In this document: positions 43,190 through 52,233 of the stretch, piece by piece
Layout: every line of letters starts with the position of its first letter
Position numbering within the stretch: the stretch's first letter is position 1
Position numbers and translations under genes: made by a program
The notes under the pieces: model-generated
Database searches by the model: none
What the model was told of the DNA's origin: nothing
The model's input: only the letters and a program-made list of their open reading frames with translations
Origin: Chloroflexota bacterium
Lineage (GTDB): Bacteria; Chloroflexota; Anaerolineae; Promineifilales; Promineifilaceae
DNA length: 64,000 nucleotides
Direction of reading: 5' to 3'
Assembly: GCA_018004935.1 (NCBI GenBank)
Contig: JAGNBF010000007.1
Coordinates: forward strand, 1-64,000

Positions 43190-44168
43190 GGGTTCGTTCG
43201 CAAATAACTTTGGTTCTTGGAGATTTCGTAGGGTACGGGCAACCCTTGTGGTTGCCCCACACGGGGCAGGCACAAGGCCAGCCCGTACATCTGGTGTCAA
43301 CCCCCTGAATTCCGAAAGACTCATAACTTTTGAGTTTACTGTGGCCGGTCTCCTGACCGCGCCACACCGAGGGCACACACGCTCTTAAACCAGCAATTCT
43401 CAGTTTGAACGATAAACGTTCCGTTAATCCGCCCGGCGGTCAAACCGCCGGGCTATCAATACCAGGCCCTACGGGCTAAAACAGCAGGCCAACGGCCTTC
43501 GTAACCATAGCCCGGCCCGTTTTACGACTGGGCGGCCTCGACACTTCTAGACGTTCAGGCCAAATTGAGAATTGCTACTCTTAAACACTATAACTTGTCT
43601 GGTAAATCATCTTATTTTATAATTCATAACGCCAGATAAAATCCCCAGCTTATATTCATCTTGTGTCATTACTGCTCCGATCTTAGCCCTGGCTTTAAAC
43701 TGTTTTCACCTATACAAATACTCTGACTGTGACCATCATCAGAACAGCTTATCCACACCCCCAGAGTTAGGGTGAGGGGATGTATTGTTATAACTTAGGA
43801 CTTACGCGATTGCTCGAGTTGGTCTTCTGACCGCGCTCGTCGTGGCTCGTAGAGACACCGGTCACGGCACATAAGTCCTATGGTTTTCCTCGGCAAAATA
43901 GCCTGGAAAGATTGTGCAAATACTAACAAAACAACCCATGTTCCCGCTACGAATTGCCGTTCTTTAATCTTCATCACGACAAGGAGACCAGATGAAATTA
44001 CGCGTCCTATAACACAAAAAATGCTCTTTTAGGACTTACACGCTGTGGCAGGTGTCTCCACCGAAGCCCAACAGGCGCGGGTAGGAGACCGGCTCAAGCA
44101 ATCGCGTAAGTTCCATCTTTATTATTATTCGAGTTCTTTCCTACCCGTATCATCAAGGAGAATAAACA
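43190..44168. repeat. 980-bp field of five repeat elements, no gene
   Basis: 43206-43321 is family E (reverse). 43338-43370 is a family A hairpin. 43424-43571 is family D (CCGCCCGGCGGTCAAACCGCCGGGC ... inner 'gcccggcccgtttt'). 43795-43880 and 44029-44114 are two family A2 elements with TTAGGACTTAC-type ends in direct order, about 150 bp apart. The DNA between 43572 and 43794 is A+T-rich without a usable frame. Promoter elements for the 44169 gene were not clear. Confidence 0.7.
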
Positions 44169-46628
44169 ATGAAACGCCTGTTTTGGTTACTGGTTTGTTT
44201 ATGCCTGCCTCTTTGGCTCATCTGGCACATACAACCACCCTTAGCCGCTCTGCCTTCAACAACCGTGGTTATCGCGGCCGCATACTATGACAGTTACGAA
44301 TCCGGTGACCCTGATGAAGCGGTCCAAATCCAAAACATCAGCCCCAATCCGGTAGATGTGAGTAACTGGAAACTCAGCGATGGAGCCGTCGCCAGCCCCA
44401 CCACCCTACCCCTGGGCACCATTTTGTCACCCGGTCAGGCCATCTGGCTGGCCGATGAGGGGGTAGCCTTTCAACGCCAATTTGGTTTTCCCCCCGACTT
44501 TGAACGCACAGACACCGATCCCACCATCCCCAACCTCAGCGGAACCTGGCCCGGGTTTGCCAATACGGGTGATGAGGTTATTTTGTTAGACGCGGCCGCA
44601 ACGCCAGTTGATGTCCTGGTATATGAAGGGGGCAATATTTTAGAAACCGGTTGGAGTGGTGTCGCTGTCACCCCCTATGCAGGCGGGGTTCAGGCCGGTG
44701 AAGAAGGGCAAATCCTCTACCGCCAGCTTGCTCAGACCAGCCAACTACCCATCCCAGATACGGATACGGCCAATGATTGGGCCCAAGCCACCGGTGACAT
44801 CATCAACGGGCGCAAAGTTCTCTATCCCGGCTGGAACCTGGACAATTACTTCTTCACCAACCTGATCACCCAGACAGCCGTCCTCACCATCGCTATTGCC
44901 CCAGACAATGCCTATGAGGCCCTGGTTGCCCAAATCAATCAGGCCACCACCAGCATTATTGGCGAGAGCCACACGTTTGAAAATATAGGCCTTATGAATG
45001 CCCTCACCGCCGCGGCCGCACGCGGCGTTAGCATCACCTTACTCCTGGAAGGTGGTCCCCCTGGCGGCCTGAGCGATCAAGAGAAATACATCTGCCAGGA
45101 GTTAGCCAATGCGGGAGGACAATGCTGGTTTATGATCAACGACAGCACTAATCGCATTTTTGATCGCTACACCTACATCCATGCCAAATTCCTCATCATA
45201 GACGGGCAAACTGCCGTCATCAGCAGTGAAAACCTGAGTCAGGACAGTATGCCTTATGACGACAAAAGTGATGGCACCTGGGGACGACGCGGCATTATCC
45301 TTATCACCACGGCGCCCGGCGTGGTGGCTCATCTGCAAGGACTGTGGCAGGCCGATTTTGACCTCAGCCACCACATAGACCTTTTCCCCTGGACAGCCGG
45401 TCACACCACCTACGGCAACCCTACCCCTGGCTACATTCCGATCACTCAAACTGGTGGTACAACCTACACCATTGCCTTCCCCACACCCCTTACCCTGGTT
45501 GGCACCGTTGGTTTTGAAATTATTCAGGCCCCGGAAAATAGCCTGCGAAATCAGGATTCATTATTGGGTTTGCTCAGCCGTGCCGGGGCTGGCGATACCA
45601 TTTTGGTACAACAGCTTTCGGAACGGCCCTATTGGGGGGCTACCAACTCCAATCCCACCGATGATCCCAATCCCCGATTAGAAGCCTATACGGACGCGGC
45701 CCGGCGTGGAGCCACAGTGCGTCTTCTCCTGGATAGTTTTTTTGATGATGACACCAGTGCGACCAGCAACGCGGCCGCGTGTCTGGCTCTTAACACCCTC
45801 GCCACCAACGAAAGTCTGGACCTGGAATGCCGCACCGACAACCCCACCGGCCTGGGCATCCACAACAAAATGGTCCTGGCGCTTGTCAACGGCCAGGGAT
45901 ACATCCATATTGGCAGTATCAATGGCACAGAAAATTCTAACAAAGCCAACCGCGAACTGGCTATCCAGGTACATTCTCTCCCCGCCTATAACTTATTGGC
46001 CGCCCTTTTCCAACGTGACTGGGTAGACACCCACTATATTCCCCTTCTCTTCAGAGAGTATATTCCCCCCGCCAACTATGTCCTGATCAGTGAACTGCTC
46101 TACAATCCCCCCGGCCTGGACGATGCCGAGTTCATCGAATTAGTAAATCCAACATCCTTTACCCTGGATATAAGCAACTACAGCCTGGGTGATGCCGTTA
46201 TCGCTGACCCTAATGCCTTTGAAGATGTACGCCGCTTCCCAGTGGGCACCACAATTCCTGCCAATGGCATAATAGTTATTGCCACCACGGCCACCGGCTT
46301 CTACACCCAGTTTGGCTTCAACCCCCATTTTGAGGTCACTAACACCGACCCAACCGTACCTGATTTGATAGATGATCCGGCATGGGGAGACGCGGCCGCA
46401 ATTATTCAATTAAGTAACACCGGGGATGAACTCATTTTACGGTCTGCCAACGACCAGACCGTAGATGCCCTTGCCTATGGCACAGGCACTTTTCCTGGGC
46501 TAATAAGTTGCCCTCTGGTTAGTACCACAAATCATAGCCTGGAGCGTTACCCCTATTGGCGTGATACCAACAACTGCCCCACCGATTTTCGTGACTGGGC
46601 TTTCCCCAATCCGGGCGCTCTCCCATAA
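44169..46628 (+). CDS. Secreted phospholipase-D-like protein with lamin-tail domains
   Basis: 819 aa. Signal peptide MKRLFWLLVCLCLPLWLIW..., then a lamin-tail (LTD) domain at about 35-165 (VVIAAAYYDSYESGDPDEAVQI..NWKLSDG..). Two phospholipase D half-sites follow: HAKFLIIDGQTAVISSENL near residue 340 (HxK) and HNKMVLALVNGQGYIHIGSINGTENSNKAN near 565 (HxK plus GS/N). A second LTD lies at the C-terminus (VLISELLYNPPGLDDAEFIELVNPTSFTLDISNYSLGD). Predicted extracellular phosphodiesterase or nuclease, LTDs probably aiding binding. AAGGAG precedes the ATG. Five octamers. Followed by a strong hairpin. Confidence 0.92.
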   Translation: MKRLFWLLVCLCLPLWLIWHIQPPLAALPSTTVVIAAAYYDSYESGDPDEAVQIQNISPNPVDVSNWKLSDGAVASPTTLPLGTILSPGQAIWLADEGVAFQRQFGFPPDFERTDTDPTIPNLSGTWPGFANTGDEVILLDAAATPVDVLVYEGGNILETGWSGVAVTPYAGGVQAGEEGQILYRQLAQTSQLPIPDTDTANDWAQATGDIINGRKVLYPGWNLDNYFFTNLITQTAVLTIAIAPDNAYEALVAQINQATTSIIGESHTFENIGLMNALTAAAARGVSITLLLEGGPPGGLSDQEKYICQELANAGGQCWFMINDSTNRIFDRYTYIHAKFLIIDGQTAVISSENLSQDSMPYDDKSDGTWGRRGIILITTAPGVVAHLQGLWQADFDLSHHIDLFPWTAGHTTYGNPTPGYIPITQTGGTTYTIAFPTPLTLVGTVGFEIIQAPENSLRNQDSLLGLLSRAGAGDTILVQQLSERPYWGATNSNPTDDPNPRLEAYTDAARRGATVRLLLDSFFDDDTSATSNAAACLALNTLATNESLDLECRTDNPTGLGIHNKMVLALVNGQGYIHIGSINGTENSNKANRELAIQVHSLPAYNLLAALFQRDWVDTHYIPLLFREYIPPANYVLISELLYNPPGLDDAEFIELVNPTSFTLDISNYSLGDAVIADPNAFEDVRRFPVGTTIPANGIIVIATTATGFYTQFGFNPHFEVTNTDPTVPDLIDDPAWGDAAAIIQLSNTGDELILRSANDQTVDALAYGTGTFPGLISCPLVSTTNHSLERYPYWRDTNNCPTDFRDWAFPNPGALP

Positions 46629-46629
46629 A

Positions 46630-46664
46630 TAAAAAAGGGGCGGGTTTATGATAAACCCGCCCCT
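46630..46664. terminator. Bidirectional-looking hairpin after the PLD/LTD gene
   Basis: AGGGGCGGGTTTA pairs with TAAACCCGCCCCT (13-bp stem, 3-nt loop). The A-run before it makes a T-run only on the minus strand, so it is an intrinsic terminator mainly for minus-strand transcription, or a barrier for the plus gene. Confidence 0.7.
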
Positions 46665-46713
46665 AACCTGGTGCAAAACGTAAGCGTTCAGTCATATCTA
46701 TACTTACCACGGT

Positions 46714-47033
46714 CATAAAGTAACATTTTGTTGGCGGCAACAGATTGGGAGGTTTGAACTGAAGACCCATCCCCCTTCGATCCCAGAGGGAAGGGGCGGG
46801 GTTAGGGGTGGGGTGGCCTTGGATAAACCTAACACGACGATAAAGTGAGACGGCGACAGGGCGAAAAAATGTCAGATTATCCCCTTTGGCAGTATATTCA
46901 TCCGCCAGACCCGCCCGGTCGTAAACGACCGGGCTATGGTTACAAAGCCCGCTGGCCTGGGCTTTTAGCCCGCAAAGCTCCGTCTGTTTAGCCCGACTGT
47001 TTGACCACCGGGCGGGGTAACTGAACGCTTACA
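46714..47033. repeat. Family H block followed by a family D element
   Basis: 46714-46893 matches the block in front of htpG (GTTGGCGGCAACAGAT ... GTCAGATTATCCCCTTTGG). 46900-47033 is an intact family D element (CCGCCCGGTCGTAAACGACCGGGC ... GGGCGGGGTAACTGAACGC), the uninterrupted reference for the copy at 55490-55710. Confidence 0.75.
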
Positions 47034-47066
47034 AAAAAAAAGATGCTATTTTGATAGCACCTTTTA
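47032..47066 (-). terminator. Intrinsic terminator of the small peptide gene
   Basis: On the minus strand, AAGGTGCTATC pairs with its complement GATAGCATCTT-like arm (stem of about 10 bp, one G-T wobble) and is followed by a run of eight or more T. It lies 26 bp past the stop of the 47092-47277 gene. Confidence 0.8.
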
Positions 47067-47091
47067 TTCTTTACAAATAAGTAAACAAATG

Positions 47092-47277
47092 TTAATTACC
47101 ATCATCAAACAAATCAACATCAGTAGGTGCGGAAGACCGTTCATCGCTGGGAGAAATGGGACCAATAGGTGAACCTGCACGTGTGCTGATAGTACCTTCA
47201 TAAATGATAGCCGGGGATTCGTAAAAATTACGTGTTCTCTCCAACTTCATGTTTGTAGATGAACTTTGTGGATTCAT
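47092..47277 (-). CDS. Small peptide gene, possible RiPP-type precursor
   Basis: 61 aa from ATG 47277, with GAGGAG 6 bp upstream. An in-frame ATG at 47316 would add 13 residues but has no ribosome-binding site. The sequence begins MNPQSSSTNMKLERTRNFYE. It then has YESPAIIYEGTISTRAGSP and an acidic Ser/Pro-rich tail ending DLFDDGN. The Y-x-x-P-x-I...G pattern resembles leader motifs bound by RiPP recognition elements. The following AGSPIGPISPSDERSS lacks an acidic residue at ring position 7-9, so it is not an obvious lasso peptide. No modifying enzyme is nearby. A clear promoter, ribosome-binding site and terminator show a stand-alone transcript. Function unknown. Confidence 0.7.
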   Translation of the reverse strand: MNPQSSSTNMKLERTRNFYESPAIIYEGTISTRAGSPIGPISPSDERSSAPTDVDLFDDGN

Positions 47278-47340
47278 AGATAGCTCCTCATCAAAAAATG
47301 AATGCATCATTAGCAAGTAATTTTACTTAATGCCGCCTAA

Positions 47341-47368
47341 ATATTAACAGAGTCGTCTACAAAGTCAA
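47341..47368 (-). promoter_or_regulatory. Sigma-70-type promoter of the small peptide gene
   Basis: On the minus strand: TTGACT (47363-47368), 16-bp spacer, TAATAT (47341-47346), about 64 bp before the ATG at 47277. The best-formed promoter seen in the window. Confidence 0.6.
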
Positions 47369-47429
47369 TAGAAGAACGATGGATGTAATCTTCAAAGACC
47401 AGCCATGAGTACCAACAACCCCAAGTTGT

Positions 47430-47890
47430 ATCAGGAAATCAGGCCATTGCCCGCCCCCTTCCCCTTCCCAGTTGTCGTTTTAAAAAATAGTCAGGTAATA
47501 GGGTTTCCCCCGGCCCCAGGGGCGGAGAACTTTCTCCTGTGCCGGATATCGAGCGCGGCCGCGCTCGATAACCGGCACTTCTGGTGTTTCCCCTTCCCGC
47601 CGGAAATCACAGGAGTTTCCCATGAGCGGGGTGCTCACCAGGTGGAATGAAAATTTGTAGGAGAATGGGCGAATCAACTCATTACCCGATTAATCATTTA
47701 ATCAACAACTGGGAAGGGGAGAAACCCACCGGCGCGGTTTGGGGCGGACGCCCCCAAACCGCGCCGAGAAAAGTTCCCCGCCCCAGGGGCGGGGCTAGGG
47801 GTAGGGATGGCCTCGGATATTCCCAACGCGCCTATAAAGCAACACAGCGACACGGCGGGAAAATGTCAGATTATGCCCTTTGGCAGTAAC
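47430..47890. repeat. Family H repeat blocks before the RNR gene end
   Basis: 47495-47600 has the 'ccccaggggcggagaacttt' block and a perfect hairpin 'tatcgagcgcggccgcgctcgata', whose centre is GCGGCCGC (47555-47562). 47643-47890 repeats the region before htpG, including 'aatgtcagattatgccctttggcag'. No gene seen. Confidence 0.7.
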
Positions 47891-47893
47891 CTT

Positions 47894-50206
47894 TTAGATG
47901 TCGCATTGACCAGCCATACAAGCCACCTCTTGTGCCGCAGTAGTCAAATCTTCTTCTTCATACCGATAAATCTTTGAGAAATCAATCTCTGGGAAATGTA
48001 CCATTAACCGGTTGTACTCTTCCTCGTCAATTTCAACATAGGGCATCTGATCATATTGAGCATCAAAAGCCGGTAAAAATGCCATACCGCCGATTTTATC
48101 CTGATGCTCCCAAATCCATTTGATGAGATCAATAATTTCATCTGGCCGGTAGGTGATAGTGACACTGGGGTTATGTTCAGTGTAATGAACTTTATTTTGG
48201 AGCCAATAGGCACATTGCTCTAAAGCCGTACGGTCATTACGCGTAATTGCATTGCTTGGGGCTTTCACCGGGAAGTGGGCTACCCAGGTGTTGGCGTTTT
48301 CACGCGTCTGCCCGTTTTCTGGGTCCATAGGTACACCCACATCCTGTAATACTTTAAAAACAGGTGTATGTGCCCCAACGCGCACGTTGCGGATGTAAAA
48401 AGGAGCCCAGCGTGAGTGAAGACCGGAAGCAGAATCAAGGAGTTGAGAAGAATTACCAGATGGCTTAACACAGGTAATCGAGGCCGATTGGTTAATGCCC
48501 AACATCTCCGCCACCTGGCGGTTGGTCTCAAGGGCTACCTGACGCAATTGTTCTTGTATGGCCGGGTCTTGAGAGACAGGACTATCCATCTGGCCATTAA
48601 GATCTACCCCTAACAGACGTTCTTCCGCACAGTTCTGACTCCAGACCGGGCGTAAACCGGGAAAGTGTGTGGCCAGGGATTGGAGCGTACCGATGATCGC
48701 GGCCGCTTCTACTTTCTCCCGCAAACTGTCATACGTATCATCTGCACGTGCTACGGCACTAGACAAGTTACAGAACTGATAGGGGCGTAAAATGATCTCA
48801 CCGCAAGGGTTTGTGCCAAAGTCAGCGATCTGACGGCGGGCGGGGCGATTTTCGATAGCGGCACGGCGGTTGAAGATACCCGGCTCACCTCGCTCCGATT
48901 TAACCATGTCCAGGACGTAACTTGTAACTTCTGTCTGATCCAAAACCCGATTAGGCCAAACGGCAGAGTTGTTGGCATTCCAGCGTTGACTGTTATTACG
49001 CCAGAAGTCACCGTCTTTGGCATGACGCATTTCCGAATCATCATAATCAAAGAGGGAGATCATCGCCGTGCGCCGTACCCCGCCAGAAACAGCGGCACCG
49101 CCAATGGCACACATGATGTCATGAGCATCCAGCGGCCGCAAAAATCCCCCTTGCCGGGCTGTAATTCGCGTGCGTGCAAACTCTAACATTTGGCGTAGGG
49201 GTTCGGGGCCAGACGCGCGACCGCCCTTGATGCGTAGGGGTACCCCTGCTGGCCGCACGTCAGAGTAATCAAACTTCACGTCGCCACCTTCAAACCACGT
49301 CGTAATTCCCAGGCGTACGGCATCGGCCCAGCCTTCGGATGAGTCGGTAATGACATAATGGATGGAAGCGGCACCGGTTTGCCGTTTAATGCGGGGAAAC
49401 TGCTCCACGTATTGCCGTTCCACGGAATAACCGACGCCACAACCGCTCATGGAAATGATGAGTGCTTCTACAAATGAATCAATACTATCCACGGGCATAT
49501 AAGAGCAGTTGTAGATGGCGATATTATTCCGCCGTGCGGCCGCGCCAGCCATTGCCAGTAAACGCATAGAAGGCATCGCTTTCATTTCCAAAATCGCCTG
49601 TCGGGCACGGGTATACATTGCCGCTGGCAGACGGCCATGAGATAGTTCGCGCAAAAAATCAACAGACCGATCTACCGTTTCTACCCAGGTTTCGCGCCGT
49701 CCCAGTTCATAGTTAAAGCGGGAATACTTGTCGTAGAATTGAAATTTTTGCAATTGGGTGGGGAAATAATGGTCTGACTGTTCAAACGCCTGGCGCACGC
49801 GGGGCGGTACGGGCCGTTTGGAACGGATTTTGGCGTGTTCGGCACGATAGAGAATGTAGGCTTTCGCGGCCGCGTACTCACCGGCCGCCAGTAGCACCGT
49901 CTCAACAGTGTCTTGCACTCCCTCTACCGTAGGCTGTTCAAGCCGGGCTGTCACCACATTCACCACCCGTTGAGCCAACTCCTCCACCGGCGTTATTGAT
50001 TCTTGGCCTAAACTGGCAAAGCAACGCGCCATAGCATTCTCAATTCGTTCAATATCAAACGGAACAATACGGCCGTCCCGTTTGACAATGGTGGTGGGCA
50101 GAGGTAAGGGTGCGTGACCATTGGTATAGGAACCATGTTTGCCATTGGTTCCATTTGTAGTAACTGACTTAACAGCGGTAGCTGGAAGCGCAAACTGTTC
50201 AGACAT
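47894..50206 (-). CDS. nrdJ: Adenosylcobalamin-dependent ribonucleoside-triphosphate reductase (class II)
   Basis: 770 aa. N-terminal ATP-cone (IVKRDGRIVPFDIERIENAM..., about 38-125), then the monomeric RTPR-type core: YNCSYMPVDSIDSF (first active-site Cys region), SGCGVGYSVERQYV, GGAAVSGGVRRTAMI, DFGTNPCGEIIL (radical Cys and Glu), VKPSGNSSQLLDSASGLHSRWA, and the tail EVACMAGQCDI with the reducing Cys pair. Reduces NTPs to dNTPs using coenzyme B12, oxygen-independent. ATG 50206 has GAGGAG upstream; an ATG at 50272 adds 22 poor residues. It lies 83 bp downstream of nrdR on the same strand, so nrdR-nrdJ is one operon under the NrdR boxes at 50767-50850. No B12 riboswitch seen. Confidence 0.95.
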   Translation of the reverse strand: MSEQFALPATAVKSVTTNGTNGKHGSYTNGHAPLPLPTTIVKRDGRIVPFDIERIENAMARCFASLGQESITPVEELAQRVVNVVTARLEQPTVEGVQDTVETVLLAAGEYAAAKAYILYRAEHAKIRSKRPVPPRVRQAFEQSDHYFPTQLQKFQFYDKYSRFNYELGRRETWVETVDRSVDFLRELSHGRLPAAMYTRARQAILEMKAMPSMRLLAMAGAAARRNNIAIYNCSYMPVDSIDSFVEALIISMSGCGVGYSVERQYVEQFPRIKRQTGAASIHYVITDSSEGWADAVRLGITTWFEGGDVKFDYSDVRPAGVPLRIKGGRASGPEPLRQMLEFARTRITARQGGFLRPLDAHDIMCAIGGAAVSGGVRRTAMISLFDYDDSEMRHAKDGDFWRNNSQRWNANNSAVWPNRVLDQTEVTSYVLDMVKSERGEPGIFNRRAAIENRPARRQIADFGTNPCGEIILRPYQFCNLSSAVARADDTYDSLREKVEAAAIIGTLQSLATHFPGLRPVWSQNCAEERLLGVDLNGQMDSPVSQDPAIQEQLRQVALETNRQVAEMLGINQSASITCVKPSGNSSQLLDSASGLHSRWAPFYIRNVRVGAHTPVFKVLQDVGVPMDPENGQTRENANTWVAHFPVKAPSNAITRNDRTALEQCAYWLQNKVHYTEHNPSVTITYRPDEIIDLIKWIWEHQDKIGGMAFLPAFDAQYDQMPYVEIDEEEYNRLMVHFPEIDFSKIYRYEEEDLTTAAQEVACMAGQCDI

Positions 50207-50289
50207 AGAATTCTCCTCGTTATGTAAAGCTGTCACAACACAACAATAAAATAACCCTGTCAAGCAGGGCACTTCATTAACCGTTGCGC

Positions 50290-50739
50290 TTACTCCTTCA
50301 GCAAGCGGTCAATTTCATTCCGTATGGAGCCTAAGTCGCCGAGGCGAAGATAGACGATAGCAAATCGTATATAGGCTACTTCGTCTAACTCCTTCAATTT
50401 GGCGATAATCCGATCTCCAACCTGGCGGCTTGGTACTTCCGCCCGTCCTAACTGTTGCAGTTCGGCTTCTACTTCCCCCACCAACCGCTCAATATCCGTT
50501 GCCGAAACGGGTCGTTTTACACACGCTAACCGGATCCCTTCCAACAATTTCTCCCGCGAAAATTCCTCTCGTGTCCCATCACGTTTTACAATCATCGGCG
50601 TCGCCAGAATAGGACGTTCATATGTGGTAAACCGCTGATCACAATGCTCACACACACGCCGCCGCCGAATGCCCCCGCGTTGGTCATGGCTTGTATCAAT
50701 TACACGTGTATCATCGTGGGCACAATAAGGACATTTCAA
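50290..50739 (-). CDS. nrdR: Transcriptional repressor NrdR
   Basis: 149 aa, full length for NrdR. A zinc ribbon with MKCPYCAHDDTRVIDT and RRRRVCEHCDQRFTTYER is followed by an ATP-cone (MIVKRDGTREEFSREKLLEGIRLACVKRPVS...). It senses ATP/dATP and represses ribonucleotide reductase genes. It precedes the class II reductase gene, and three candidate NrdR boxes lie 30-110 bp upstream of its start, so autoregulation of the operon is likely. Confidence 0.97.
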   Translation of the reverse strand: MKCPYCAHDDTRVIDTSHDQRGGIRRRRVCEHCDQRFTTYERPILATPMIVKRDGTREEFSREKLLEGIRLACVKRPVSATDIERLVGEVEAELQQLGRAEVPSRQVGDRIIAKLKELDEVAYIRFAIVYLRLGDLGSIRNEIDRLLKE

Positions 50740-50766
50740 GGTTCATTTCTCCGTTTTGTTGACCAA

Positions 50767-50850
50767 CCAATATATAGCCTGCTGTACCCATAAACTCCAA
50801 GCGAATAGCCATATATAGGGGTATTGATGAAATCAACACGTATATATGGC
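50767..50850. promoter_or_regulatory. Three candidate NrdR boxes upstream of nrdR
   Basis: AATATATAG (50769-50777), CCATATATAGGG (50809-50820) and CGTATATATGGC (50839-50850) resemble the NrdR-box core (ACAcwATATAtwGTG). The centres of the second and third are 31 bp apart, about three helical turns, the spacing reported for tandem NrdR boxes. The first is 41 bp from the second. Confidence 0.75.
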
Positions 50851-50869
50851 GGTCAACAGGAAGATTATA

Positions 50870-51531
50870 GCACGGGCGTACTACTGAGACAACCGGTTTA
50901 TCTTAAAAAATTCTTCTTTTTCACAACCCCAAACAGGCAAGGGTAAGGCATTGCTTACTTTCCAAAATGAATTCATCCCCCAAATGATTCCCCCTGAAAA
51001 GGGAGAAACCGGCCCGCAAATAGGTTTCCTCTTCCCCATTGTCGTTTAAAAAATTAATCAGGTAATGGAATCCCCCCCACCCTAACCCCGCCCCCAGGGG
51101 CAGGGAACTTTTCTAAGGGGCATTTTTCGGGGCGAATGCCCCGAAAAATGCCCCATGGGAATTCCCCCCTTCCCTCGGGAATCGGCAGGGGGGATGGGGT
51201 CAATGAAGGCGTTACCCGATTAAAAATTTAATGAACAAACGGGAAGGGGAAACCCACGCGGTGGGCAAAATCGGGGGCTTCGTCCTATAGACAAGGGCAG
51301 TAATTCTCAATTTAACCCACGGTTAAAACCGTTGCCCGCCAAAAGCACGCTCGAAAAATGGCCCCACCCGTAGCCCAGTTGACCGCCGGGCTATCAGTAC
51401 CAGCCCCTACGGGCTAAAACAGCAGGCCAACGGCCTTCGTAATCATAGCCCGGCCCGTTTTACAACCGGGCGGCCGCACCATTTTTAGACGTTCAGGCCA
51501 AATTGAGAATTGCTGAGACAAGGGTTAAACA
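50870..51531. repeat. Repeat-filled gap upstream of nrdR
   Basis: 51055-51210 is a family H block ('ccccgcccccaggggcaggg' and the hairpin 'gggcatttttcggggcgaatgccccgaaaaatgcccc'). 51345-51500 is a family D element (CCCGTAGCCCAGTTGACCGCCGGGC ... GCCCGTTTTACAACCGGGCGGCCGC). No gene seen. Confidence 0.7.
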
Positions 51532-51681
51532 GTGGTCAGAGAGAAAAAAGGGGGTAAACTTGCGGCCGCGTACCCTATCATCCATGGTACTGGTCATCGT
51601 TGGTCCCGCATTGTGCCCGTTTATGCACATAAGCCAATGAATGCCCTTTGTCAGTATACATCACCACTTGGAGGCGTAACC

Positions 51682-52035
51682 ATGCAACTCATTAACCGGG
51701 GTGTCGTTGTCGTTAAACCCAAACAACCCTTTGTGGACTGGTTAAACCAATTACCCGATGCCGAAGAGGAAGAACCCTTCACCATCGCTGGTTTGCATGA
51801 AGATTGTACCGTATTGCTGATTCCTGACTTCCCCAGTTTGGAAGAAATGGAAGCCTTCATCAATCCTCTAAAACCAGATCTATTTGAACATGAGTTGGCG
51901 AATTTCTGGGAAGACCCCCAGCAATGGCCGGATAATCTCTCGGCTCGAATATTTGATGAATGGTTTGACCTGGAAGCCCATTCCATGGTCTATGATACCG
52001 CCAGCACGGAACTCATCGCCGAAGAAGACGAATAA
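51682..52035 (+). CDS. Conserved-looking small acidic protein
   Basis: 117 aa from ATG 51682, with TTGGAGG upstream. An in-frame ATG at 51532 would add 50 residues from low-quality sequence. Strand-helix content is regular: QLINRGVVVVKPKQPFVDWLNQLPD, CTVLLIPDFPSLEEMEAFINPLKPDLFEHELANFWEDPQQWP, FDEWFDLEAHSMVYDT. It is rich in Asp/Glu and Trp. I recall similar 'DWL...VYLIPE...W....F..WF' proteins in other bacteria but cannot name a family. Cytosolic, single gene, followed by a family F repeat and terminator. Confidence 0.75.
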   Translation: MQLINRGVVVVKPKQPFVDWLNQLPDAEEEEPFTIAGLHEDCTVLLIPDFPSLEEMEAFINPLKPDLFEHELANFWEDPQQWPDNLSARIFDEWFDLEAHSMVYDTASTELIAEEDE

Positions 52036-52079
52036 AAGGTACAGCGATCTCACGAGTTTTGCCAGGGCAAAGCAGGCTT

Positions 52080-52158
52080 TCTGGCTAAACGCCCTGGGGA
52101 AACCAACGGCCTTCGACAAACTCAGGCCTCGTTTTCCCCAAAATACTCAGAAGATTTA
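52080..52158. repeat. Family F repeat (partial)
   Basis: 'ccaacggccttcgacaaactcaggcc' and an end reading ACTCAGAAGAT. A shortened copy of the element at 42556-42655. Confidence 0.55.
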
Positions 52159-52170
52159 TCCCTATGGCAC

Positions 52171-52210
52171 AAAAAAAACGGGACACCTCAATAAAAGGTG
52201 TCCCGTTTTC
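52171..52210. terminator. Bidirectional intrinsic terminator
   Basis: AAAACGGGACACCT (52175-52188) pairs with AGGTGTCCCGTTTT (52196-52209): a 14-bp stem with A-run before and T-run after, between two convergent genes (small acidic protein and polyprenyl synthase). Confidence 0.9.
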
Positions 52211-52233
52211 ATTTCTTCTACCATTAACTCTCG

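Noticed and set aside
43206-44114. Possible CRISPR array
   Set aside because: The repeats belong to different families, vary in length and spacing and have no regular spacers or cas genes.
47092-47277. Classical lasso peptide precursor
   Set aside because: No Asp/Glu at core position 7-9 after the plausible leader end and no lasso enzymes nearby; only a general RiPP-like suspicion is kept.
50207-50289. Cobalamin riboswitch for the B12-dependent reductase
   Set aside because: The gap is only 83 bp and has no B12-box; regulation is better explained by NrdR boxes upstream of nrdR.
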